This document shows, in pieces, positions 24,379 through 34,202 of a stretch of DNA of 64,000 nucleotides (its first letter is position 1; every line of letters begins with the position of its first letter). Source of the stretch: Lasiodiplodia sp. COLG20 (lineage: Eukaryota; Ascomycota; Dothideomycetes; Botryosphaeriales; Botryosphaeriaceae); assembly GCA_009801085.1 (NCBI GenBank), contig VNWV01000015.1, forward strand, positions 248,001 to 312,000, written 5' to 3'. The position numbers and the translations under genes are program-made. The notes below the pieces were generated by a model, which made no database searches, had not been told where the DNA came from, and saw only the letters and a program-made list of their open reading frames with translations.

Positions 24379-24844
24379 TTGAGGCGTATCATCGCATCAC
24401 AGTTTGATAGTCTGTTTCAGTACATCCATTCATTCGTCATCAGCCTCAGACATTGTTTGCCCCGCAGTGAGCCTTGCCTGGCTAACCGCAAAAGGAAGTG
24501 AAGTGAGAACCCCTGCTGGGGCGGAATGCTGCCGTGTCTCGCCAAACAACCATGTCGCCCCCGCACCATGTAATCTTCGCCCCTCAGATGGCGGAATAAC
24601 ACATGGAGTGTAGGCTGGCAACTGTCGCGGGGTCTTATCAATAGTCCGTTTGGCCCCGCTCAAGGTGGACCCATGCTTCCGCCGAGGTGGCTTTCCGCTG
24701 ATAGTGCTCATTCTGACAGAGATAAGGTGGTAGTGCCGATGCGGGGATAGTTGAAGATATTGCCCACTGATCAAAAGCAGAGTACATTACCATATTTACC
24801 AATGACTCAACACCTTTAACAAACCGCACTCCAACCAGATCACC
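24379..24844. other. intergenic region
   Basis: Between two genes in the same orientation; holds the terminator side of the amine oxidase and promoter of the P450. Nothing else recognised. Confidence 0.4.
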
Positions 24845-26643
24845 ATGGCTGCAACAGGCTTCTTGTCAACTATACTTACCACCGCCAAAAGCCACCCATT
24901 CTCCCTCTTCTTTCTCATCATCACCGCTTACCTCCTCCACAACCGCTACCAACGCAGCCTCCACCACGTGCCAGGACCATGGCTCCATTCCATCTCGACG
25001 CTTCCGCGAATGTGGTCCATCTACCGCGGCCACAGCCACGACGACGACCTGGCGCTGCACCGGCGCTACGGCAGGGTAGTGCGCCTCGCGCCGAACCTCA
25101 TCTCAATCAGCGACCCGCGTGCAATCCCACAAATCTACGGACCTTCAACTCAATTTCGCAAATCACGCTTCTACGAGCTATCGGCTGTTCGCGACGACGA
25201 AGGCCTGGTGCCGGACCCGTTCGTGCTGGCTGACAAGGCGCTCCATGCACGCATGAAGCGCAACGCCGCCAGTGCGTATTCCATGAATGCGCTGGTGCAG
25301 ATGGAGCCGTGGCTGGCGGGGCCCACGCAGAGGCTATTGGACCTGCTGGACGAGGCGGCGGCAAGTCAACAGAAGTGCGACCTCGGAGAGCTGCTGCGGA
25401 GGTACGCCATGGATGCGGTGTTTGCCCTGACGTTTGGGAGGGATTTGGATTTCTTACGGAAGGGGGATCGGACGGGGATGCTGAAGACGCTGGATGTCTT
25501 TACGGATTACATGGCCGTCGTGAGTAGTAGCATCGCTGCCAACACTTCCTCGCCGCTCACTGACCCGGCTCCGCGCGAACACAGTTCGGCCAAGTCCCCT
25601 GGACGCACCGCTTCCTCCTCGGCAACGCCACCATCGCCAACTGGTTCCTCGGAGCCGGCGCCGCGAGCCAGGACGAGATGATGGCGCTGGCACAAGACCA
25701 GGTTCGCCAGTATCGCTCTTCTTCTTCTTCCTTTTCCTCCTCCACCTCCTCCTCTGCCTCATCCCCTTCCTCCCCCGCAGTCGCAGACACCACCAAACCA
25801 ACAACCTTCCTCCACCGCCTCCTCCACACCCAACAGCACCACCCCACCTCCCTCACCGACCGCGAAATCCACACCCACGCCTTCGGCAACATCACCGCCG
25901 GCAGCGACACGACGTCGACCGCCCTGCGCGCCGTCCTGCTCTGCCTGCTGCGCCACCCGGCCGCCCACGCGCGGCTGCGGGGGGAGTTGGAGGCCGAGTT
26001 CGGTGGCGACGGTGACGGAGCCGACGCTGACGGCGGCGATGCTGACGACTTCAACTCTGACGGCCGTGGGAGAAGCGGGAGAAGCAGAACGACGATAACA
26101 TTTGCCCGCGCCAACGCCCTGCCCTACCTGCGCGCCGTCATCCGCGAGGCGATGCGGCTGCACCCGTCCGTCGGCATGCTGCTCGGGCGCGTCGCTGCGG
26201 ACAGCAGCAGTGCAGACATTTGCGGCGTGCGCGTGCCGGCGGGGACGGAGGTGGGCGTCAATCCGTGGGTGGTGCAGCGCGATCCGCGGGTGTACGCCGA
26301 GCCGGATAAGTTTGTGCCGGAGAGGTGGTTGGCCAAGTCTGGAGGGACCGGGGCTGGGGATGGGGATGGAGATGGGGAGGATGGTGGGGAGACGGATGGG
26401 GAGAAAGATAGGCTGCGGAAGATGAATGCGAGTTTCTTCGCGTTTGGGGCGGGGCCGCACACGTGTAGTGGGAGGTGGATGGCGTTGTTGGAGATCACGA
26501 CGTTGGTGCCCGTGTTGGTGTTGCGGTATGATTTTGAGCTGTGGGAGAAGGGGCGTGGGGTGGGGTTTCGGAATCGGTGGTTTACGCAGCAGTGGGGGGT
26601 GGAGGTTGTGGTGAGGAGGAGGAGGAGCAGGGGCGGGGAGTGA
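24845..26643 (+). CDS. cytochrome P450 (pisatin-demethylase-like group)
   Basis: Two exons, intron 25520-25584, about 577 residues. An N-terminal membrane helix is followed by HVPGPWLHSI. The I-helix AGSDTTS, the K-helix EAMRLHP (ExxR) and the heme loop FFAFGAGPHTCSG with its Cys ligand are all present. It should be an ER-bound monooxygenase. It is longer than the usual 500-530 residues because of three low-complexity inserts: a Ser-rich run near residue 265, a Gly/Asp-rich run near 350 and a Gly/Asp/Glu-rich run near 480. The substrate is unknown; its neighbours suggest an amine-related or secondary-metabolic pathway. Confidence 0.9.
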
Positions 26644-26871
26644 GGTTGGTGGAGTAGCTGAGGTAGGATGTGTGGTAGGAATATACGTGACTTGCGTGAT
26701 TAGCATTGCAATATTCCGGTATTCCGGTATTGGCTCCTGCAAGTTGATGCCTAGAGCAAGCGACAACCTAGATTGCCCTGCCGGGTAGGTAGTCATTGAT
26801 TACGTCACCTGCGGACTAGGATCGCCATCCTTCTCAGCCTCATCCCTCAGAGACCTCACTCCACCCCTCGT

Positions 26872-28194
26872 ATGAGTCACGTCATTGTCAAAGACAAGAC
26901 TATTAATACGAGTTGTTCCGACAAAGTGAACCATGCCCACAACAACACGATGATGTCGTCCTCGGAACAGAGCGCCTTCTCAGGCTTCTGGCTCCTTCCC
27001 GAACTCGTAAGCAGGCTTCGGAATTACCTTTCACTTTCCGATTTCGCCTCACTATGCCTTGTCTGTTGGGACATCTACCATCGCGCAAATACGATCCTCT
27101 ACGAGCGCATCTCTGTGGAAATTTCCCAGGATAAAGACGCTAAAGTGCTCCGTACTCTGGAAGCACTTTTAGCCGAAAGTCCTGCGTTAGCCAACGCAGT
27201 CAGGTGCCTCCATATTCGGTTTCAAGATCTCCGCACTACAGAAGCCGATCGAACTCATCATTCCTCATTATCCCGAATTATCACAACCTGCCCAGAGCTT
27301 CGAGAACTCTCCATTCTGGACCACCTGCCACTACCGGACTCAGCATACGAGCGGAGGCCATTCCACGGACTGCGAAGTGTCAACGAGATGATACTGTTGT
27401 CTGCTCTGAGGAGCCCCTCTCTCGAGAACGTTTCATTGACGTGGCACGAAGGCCCCGAAACTCCTCTCCGCACCGCTCTTTTACCCATCAGCGAGACTAT
27501 TACGCGACTGCGTTTGGACGATGCATACCTCGAAATGGAAACGTTGCGCAACATTACCGCGGCCACTCCTCGTCTGCGACATTTGGACCTCTCCCTGCTG
27601 CGTTACATCGACCCTGGGCGTAAGCACGGGCATGTGGGTCATCGCCTTGACGTCAAGGACTTTTGGGCAGCCGTGAAACCAGTCTTCGCGACACTGGAAA
27701 CTCTGCAGCTGGAGATCCAATGTGACGCTTGCGTAACATTTGATATCAGTATGTGCGCAGGTGGGGATACAGGTATACATGGTCCCTTCGGGCTGCTCCC
27801 CTCCCTAAAATCATGCCGCAAGCTGAGGTTGCTGGAGATTTCCCCGGAGCTGCTACTGGGTTGGTATGGTGATAAAACCGTGGCACTATCGAGTATTCTC
27901 CCAGATGCACTGGAAACGCTATCTTTGCGTCAAGACTTCGCTGGCTGGGACTATAGTCCGTGGGGGCATCTTCCCCTTTTGTTTGAGAAGGTGGAAGAAT
28001 ATCTGAAGTCGCTTCGACACGCATCACTCAAGCACCTTTCTATCCCCTGCTATGAGGAAGAAGTCATGGATATAGAAGAGGCGGTAAACTCTGTCACTCA
28101 GGTGTGCAATGGCCTTGGGGTTCAATTCTTTTTGCAGACACACCCAACAGGGCCAAACGCCAATCCGCCTGCGCGCACGCCATGGGCTGCATGA
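26872..28194 (+). CDS. F-box-like protein
   Basis: Single exon of 440 residues. After about 35 variable residues comes an F-box-like segment (WLLPELVSRLRNYLSLSDFA, then LCLVCWDIYHRAN). The rest has weak Leu-rich spacing (LRHLDLS, LETLQLE) like many fungal F-box proteins of unknown target. Such proteins usually select substrates for an SCF ubiquitin ligase. A second ATG at 26947 lies closer to the domain and could be the true start. No strong link to the neighbouring metabolic genes. Confidence 0.6.
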   Translation: MSHVIVKDKTINTSCSDKVNHAHNNTMMSSSEQSAFSGFWLLPELVSRLRNYLSLSDFASLCLVCWDIYHRANTILYERISVEISQDKDAKVLRTLEALLAESPALANAVRCLHIRFQDLRTTEADRTHHSSLSRIITTCPELRELSILDHLPLPDSAYERRPFHGLRSVNEMILLSALRSPSLENVSLTWHEGPETPLRTALLPISETITRLRLDDAYLEMETLRNITAATPRLRHLDLSLLRYIDPGRKHGHVGHRLDVKDFWAAVKPVFATLETLQLEIQCDACVTFDISMCAGGDTGIHGPFGLLPSLKSCRKLRLLEISPELLLGWYGDKTVALSSILPDALETLSLRQDFAGWDYSPWGHLPLLFEKVEEYLKSLRHASLKHLSIPCYEEEVMDIEEAVNSVTQVCNGLGVQFFLQTHPTGPNANPPARTPWAA

Positions 28195-28896
28195 TGTAGC
28201 ATTAATCGTGCACCAAGCCAGACGGACCATTGGCAACCCTGGGCCGAAGCTTGTTAATAGCAGAGGATAAAGACTCGCCCCAAGCGACCTTCCCTACTGC
28301 TCAGCATGTCAATTCACACTTATTTCACGATCGTCTCACCTGCAACAGTTCTCTTTGAACATTACTGAGAGTTGAAAATACATTCACACGGCGTTTAGTA
28401 TGTGTCTGAACTAGAGACCCTTTCACTCGAGGGTTTCACTTGCAATCTATTTTTTTGACACTAAACTTTCTCAACGTCTCACTGAAGAAAAGCGAGATAC
28501 CAGTCTATCACTTCGTAGGTTCAATATCCTCGGAAAACCCTTTCAAATATTCTCGGCGGGGAAGGAATAATTATCTTGCTTGCGGGGTGAATTTTGATTG
28601 GATGTCAGGCAAAGTGATTGGTGTTGAGGGGAGCTGGTCGAAAGTGGGGTACGGAGAAACCGCGTCGAGTCAGGATACCTAAATAGGAGAGCCTACAAGC
28701 TGATAAGGAAGGTATGCCGCATCCTTCGTATCTACCCCTCACTACGTACAAGGGTGATTCGTGGTATGTAGTGTCGGCTTTTCTTCAGGATGGGCAATGC
28801 GCGATGATATTCGTCAAAGTCTTGAGACAACTCCGCGCCAAACGTTTAATCAGTACCTTCATTGGACACCCGTGTGCATTCCCGGAGACCTCTTTT
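28195..28896. other. intergenic region
   Basis: About 700 bases ahead of the Zn2Cys6 gene. A frame open from 28714 joins the regulator's first exon but has no protein-like sequence before the chosen start, so I treat it as leader. Confidence 0.4.
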
Positions 28897-31233
28897 ATGC
28901 CCCACATGTCCAGAGATGGAAAGAAGATCACGTATGCATGTGAAGCCTGTCGGAAAAGAAAGGTGGGCCATATCTTAAAAAGCCTGCCCATATTCTCGAA
29001 CTCTACTGATCGCATCTTTTCAGTCACGGTGTAGCGGTGTGGCTCCATGCACCTTCTGTCAGACACACGCTTTCGAGTGTGTCTTTGACAAGAACAGGAG
29101 ACGTAGAGGGCCGCGTGGTCCGAGGCTGGAGAAGACGGCTGTACTTGCAGAAGAAAGATGCAACGCCACTTGCACACGTTCACCGCCGGAAGAGAATGGC
29201 ATCCAAGAACAGGCAGATCTATTGCCATACTCGATCGTGCCTGCAGGAACTCCTGATGCTTGGGAAAGCCTGGGGAATGATTTCCCGCCCTTGTAGGCTT
29301 CTTGTGGCCCAATCTCATCAGCTTATACATGCTTGCTGAACCTTCTTCTTACAGTCATGGTCTCACCGGAGCCGAACAGCATCATTTGCTCAAGCTTTTC
29401 CAGACGCATGTCAACAACCAGCAACACTGCATGGCCCCTGTTGATCTTGTCTGGTCCTGGATCAAGGCGCGGAAATGTCCAGACTATCTCCTCTCTGCAA
29501 TTTACGCAGCCGCTGTCCGGTACACTTCAAGAACTCTTCCAGGTTTCGACGATGCCCCTTCGGCCGAAAATCATCTTGCCTCTCAGGCTCGACAAGGCCT
29601 CATTGAAATTCACGGAGAGAAGTTCCTTGCTAGAATACTCACTAACTGCGTCCTTTCTTTTATCGAGTTTCGCCGTGGGAATGGCGCTCAGTCCTGGCTC
29701 GACCTTGGTATGTATGCTCCGTGAAAACTTTAAGGATGTTCCTTGCTGATCGACCATTCCAATCCAGCATCTGCAAGAGCGTTGCTACAAGTCTTGGTCT
29801 TGCGTAACCCGGTCCATCACTCTGATCCTGTCACTGCCGAACTAATCGAAAGATACATCACAACCACAACCTGCACTTTGTCTCTTGGCCATTCCTCGTC
29901 ATCCTTCACCCCAGAAATCCAGATTCATTATCACATGCGACTCGAAAGCTCAGATGGCTCCCCGTGCAGTGACGGCTCTGACATTATTCATGTCCTGTAC
30001 AAAGTCCAGGGATTCTGGGCGCAGTGTGCAACCAGCCTCTCCGAGATGCCACACTGGGAGCCCGACTCTGCTTTCATGAGCCTGAAGAAGGAGCTGGACG
30101 CCATTTTGATCCGGCAGTCCGACCGTGTCCGCTTCAGCTCCGACAGACTCATGCGCGAGCTCGACCGGGGGGAAGGCGGGGCCGGCGCGTATCTGTTCTG
30201 GCCTTCAGCATGGCATTGTGCCGTCATCCTACTGAGCCGGTCGTTCCTGCCGATCACCATCAGCTCTTCCGGAAAACTGGAGGCAACCTGTAACTACCCC
30301 GGTGCACCGGCTATCTTTGTCGAAGACAGGCTGTCCGTGCTGCGAGCATCTGCCACTGCCATCTCCTTCATCTGCAGTGATGTAATGTCTTGTGGGGAAT
30401 TCTTGATGGTGAGTGTTCCTCGAAAACAAGACTTCCCAATGCGCAATAGTATTAACACCCCCATAGCCGCCTTTTCTTGGCTACTGCGCTTTGCAAAGCT
30501 CGCTCGTCCATCTCCACACGATCCGTCAGCAGAAGCAGTTTACGCGTACCGAGGCGCTCGAAAACCTCAAAATCAATTGCATGATGCTGACTGCCATGAG
30601 CCATATATACAAGCCCGCTCAATCTTGGGTATAATTATCCCCCGCAATGTTAAATAAGCGATATTAATGTCATTGCAGTTTAAGCAGCTGATGGACATTG
30701 TTGATCCGCACACCAAATATGCCGAGGGTCGCAGCCCCGCAGAGCTCTTCCGCAACTACTTCGCCCGCTTCCAAGACCTTTATGAGGCTCCGTTCGTCCA
30801 AATGACATTTCAAACTGACAATTCCATCGCTCTCGACAGTACTGCTGCTTCCGGTGATGACGTCGAAGCCACGATCGCGATCGATAGCTCGGAACCGCGA
30901 GAACATGGGCCCGCAGATGAAGAGATCACTGTAACCGACGCTTGGATATCCCAGTACCGAGATGACCTGGAAGAGTGCGTGTCTTCCGGTGGGGAGGAGT
31001 CGGGCATGCTGCAACCTCCTGACACCCCACGGCAGGCTGATCGCCGCCAGCATCATCCCGCAGGTAGCGCTGCGTCGCATGAGGTGACCCAGCTTCAACA
31101 ATGGTCACCGGCTGGGAGAGATCCTAACTCGCAAACTTTGGAAGAATCTTGGGTGTGGCCGTCTGACGATCTTCTGTGGGACGGGACTACGTGGGATGTG
31201 GAGGCGGCGTTGTTTCCTCTGATGTCCACATGA
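28897..31233 (+). CDS. Zn2Cys6 fungal transcription factor
   Basis: Six exons with introns at 28963-29023, 29293-29354, 29708-29767, 30409-30466 and 30629-30678, about 681 residues. The first join completes a canonical zinc cluster, CEACRKRKSRC followed by C-x2-C-x6-C, with the basic loop intact and a basic tail RRRRGPR. The middle region (LLKLFQTHVNNQQHC to about residue 400) resembles the fungal-specific regulatory domain. The C-terminus is acidic and Ser-rich, as expected for activation. It should bind CGG-type sites. It lies between the amine oxidase/P450 group and the RidA gene and is a candidate regulator of either. Confidence 0.85.
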
Positions 31234-31347
31234 TCTCACTGACCGAGGAAGTCGGGTTCTTACGTCCAACCAGTTACGCGACGAATTTCTTCAATTGAAC
31301 AAAGCTACATAGACGTAATGGAAGCAAGCTGCAGATGACTCAAGGCA

Positions 31348-31964
31348 TCAAAGCCTGTGCTGCGCAGTCTCTGGGAGATACGCCTCCACCGTTATCTCAA
31401 TATGCAGCGCCGGATGCACCAGTCCTGCAACCCCTATTCCCGTCCATACCGGCTTTGTGTCCTTCAGGTACTCCGCAGCTGTGGACAACACAATGTCCAA
31501 CAATCCTGGCGTCGAAACCTCAAACGTCGTTACCTAGTTTGTTCGAGGCGGTAGTCAGCGGGATGCACTCATTTGTTCTAAGCGTATTTGAGTGTGCTAT
31601 TCCTGTTATTTCTGTTACTCACCTTGTATACGTGTTCCCATGCATCCTCACCGAGCCCAGCGGCCCGCAACGCTCGACCCACGTGCTCAAATGCTTCGCG
31701 CACCTCTGCAGCGAGGTCTTCTGGCACGCTGCCATCGTCGGCGATGCCCACTTGCCCGCCGACTATAACTGTGCGCACGTTTGGAGGAACGATGACGGCG
31801 TGTGAGAGACCGAAGCTTGCAGCGGCTTCCTCACCTTGGGAGAATGAATAAGCATCTTCTCTGAATTGCGGTAGTTGTATGCAATAATACGCACCTGGGC
31901 CAGGCCAGTTGCGGAAGCTGAAGCCATGAGCACAGAGCTTAGATTTCTCATCGATTAGAACCAT
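31348..31964 (-). CDS. RidA/YjgF-family protein
   Basis: Two exons, intron 31534-31622, about 175 residues. The first exon ends ...DAWEHVYK and the second continues VTTFEVSTPG and ends with TGIGVAGLVHPALHIEITVE, the usual last strand and helix of the RidA fold. The typical GGQVGIADDGSVPEDLAAEV start of the conserved core is present. RidA proteins hydrolyse reactive enamine/imine intermediates released by PLP or flavin amine-processing enzymes. An imine-forming amine oxidase lies 7 kb upstream, which fits such a role, though many RidA relatives have other functions. Confidence 0.82.
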
Positions 31965-32333
31965 TTTGAGGGCTTTTTTGGTAGGCAGGCGTTGATAGAG
32001 TTATTGGTTATAAGGCGGGAATGTCCGGTTCAAATAAATCTGGTCACTGTATTCTGGCCCAAATGTCTTGTCTTTCATCCATAATCTTCCCATTCGAACA
32101 TATAAACTGTTAGCCGAAAATTCCGCACGAGACAAGTGTTGTTGTAGATTATCCCGCTGTCGGCTTACCGGAGGGCGGCGGATTAACTTCTCATTGGCCT
32201 TCCGCCCCATTTACGATCACCAAGCCCAAAGCACCTATTCGAAGAAACACAGCAGCACCTCAGAAAAGTTCCCTCATTCCGCCATCACAAAGCCGCAGAC
32301 TCCAAGCTCCACCACCCCAACCCCAACCCCACC
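31965..32333. other. intergenic region
   Basis: Promoter of the RidA gene and 3' side of the next regulator. A plus-strand open frame from 32068 runs antisense into that regulator and is a shadow of its Pro/Ser-rich coding sequence. Confidence 0.4.
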
Positions 32334-34202
32334 TCAAACCAACGGAACAAGCTCCTCACCCCCCAACCTCATCAACTCCACCCACCCCACCCCCTTCTCC
32401 CCCGCCCCCTCATCCCACCTCCTCCACCACTCCAACACAATCCCCTCCGACGCCAAACTATTATTGATCTCCAACAAATGCAACGCCGCCCACTTCGACC
32501 GCAGAAACGCCCGCGCCCCCGCATCCGCCGCCACCTCCACCCCTACTACGACTAACGCCCACCCTAGATTCGACAGCGGCCCCGCCGCCGCGTCGAGCAC
32601 CAGTGCGAGCAGGCTGAGCGCTTCGTCGAGGCTGCGCCGCGCGCGCGCGTCGAGGGGTGTGGAGGGTGTGTGCGAGGCGCGGAAGACGTAGATGTGGAGC
32701 GCGTGGCGGAAGATTTCGGCGGCGATGGCGGCGGCGGGGGTGGTGGGGGGTTGGGAGGAGGAGGAGGAGGAGGGGGAGGGGGTGGTGTAGTTGGGGGAGA
32801 GGATGGAGAGGCGGAGTGGGGTGGTGGGGCTGGCGGCGGTGGAGGCGATTTCGTCTTGGAGGAGGGAGGCGCGGTGGTGGAGGGAGGCGGAGGGGGAGAT
32901 ACTGGGGCCGGATGCTGGGGTGGTGGTGGTGGTGCGAGAGAGGCGGGAGGCTTTGAGCTGGGAGGGGAGAGAGGCGTCAGCGCGTTTGGGGAGCGGGTTG
33001 GGGTGGGGTGGTTTCTTGGGCTCTGATTTCATGCGTTTACGTACCATCAGTCTTGGGAGAAGAACGGAGCAGCCCTGCGTTTCGAGTGAGCTGGATTCGT
33101 CGAATGTGCGTAGAACGTGGCCGCTCACGAAAAATGGGTCAATGGCATGACTCTGTCCGACGTCGAGCCAGGACTCGATTTCAGGAAGCAAGCTGGCCCC
33201 GGTATTTAACGCCATCTGCGTTTCGATCATGGCGATCCAGGTTTTGAAGAACGGATCCAACGTTGAGGTGTCCTTCTGAGAGCGTATCCAACCGGCTACA
33301 GCTCGGTAGTGCATCATCCACTTCCTCGACCCGTTGAACACCTGTTGCCGGATTTAGTAGCAAACAAGGCAATCGATGCATGCAAGACATAAGCCACTAA
33401 CCTCATACGATGTCAAGCACAGCATTGTCGCCAAGACTCCCTCCCCCTTTGCAGTGGCTGGGGCTTGCAGCTGGTTCTGCAGATGCCGCATTGCCTTTCT
33501 TGCATATCTACTTGACTCCTTGTCAGTTGCCTTCATCCACTTGCTTCGATGACTAGAAGCAACAGCGAGCATGGCACTGAGAAGACCCTCGTTCTCGACG
33601 CACATGGCCACCAGTCGCCGATAGCCGTTGCCTTCGTAGTCAACAGCGAGTGCTATTCTGGCTATCTCATCTGTGCATAGCGTCAGGAATACGAGTTACT
33701 GCTGCAGGGGAGCGAAGATCCTTCAAGCACCTGTCCAATGCCGAAGCAGCATCCGCTCAGCAGCGGAGTATTGAACCAGTGGGTCTGGGGGCAGCAAAAG
33801 CGGTGAGGCGGTATCAGTCCCTGAATTGAAGAAGGGGGTAGATAGATTGCTTGTCAGCCATACGTAAACTCATGCGTGTTATCACCTTCTCTCTGCGCAT
33901 AACGGAATGGAAACCACTCACGACAGCCTTTGCGCCGCGAATCTGCAACCCGCCCGGAGAAGGAATCTGGCCACCGCACGCGCAAGCCGTAGCCTGTACA
34001 CGGCGAGCCGGATGAGGTGCATGTCAGACAGCCTGTGAAGTTAATGATCAATACACTTCCCCCCTTGCAGGGCTGGAGGAAGGGCGTTACCAGGAAGTGT
34101 TTGGTCGCAGAGAAGCCCCTGCTCCACGCAAGTCCAGCACCCGCCCGGGCTTCGCTGCAGATCGGCAGCTGAGAGATATAGCTCATGGCGCAAGTTCATC
34201 AT
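32334..34202 (-). CDS. zinc-cluster regulator with an atypical DNA-binding loop
   Basis: Five exons, introns at 34033-34090, 33821-33921, 33671-33730 and 33342-33401, about 529 residues. The first join restores six cysteines with exact Zn2Cys6 spacing (GGCWTCVEQGLLC, DQTLPGC, LTCTSSGSPC) and the following GYGLRVRWPD, as in the Fungal_trans_2 group. The residues between the second and third Cys, normally rich in Arg/Lys, are VEQGLL. The regulatory domain begins with DEIARIALAVDYEGNGYRRLV and GLLSAMLAVASSHR. The C-terminal third contains a Pro/Ser/Thr-rich linker encoded by repetitive GC-rich DNA. DNA binding may therefore be weak or lost; the protein could act through partners. Confidence 0.75.

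Noticed and set aside
25557..26796. Minus-strand open frames over the first P450
   Set aside because: Antisense to the I-helix, ExxR and heme motifs; rich in Pro/Arg/His from GC-biased codons.
32068..32691. Plus-strand Ser/Thr/Pro-rich frame
   Set aside because: It runs antisense through the Pro/Ser linker of the zinc-cluster regulator, which has better gene evidence.
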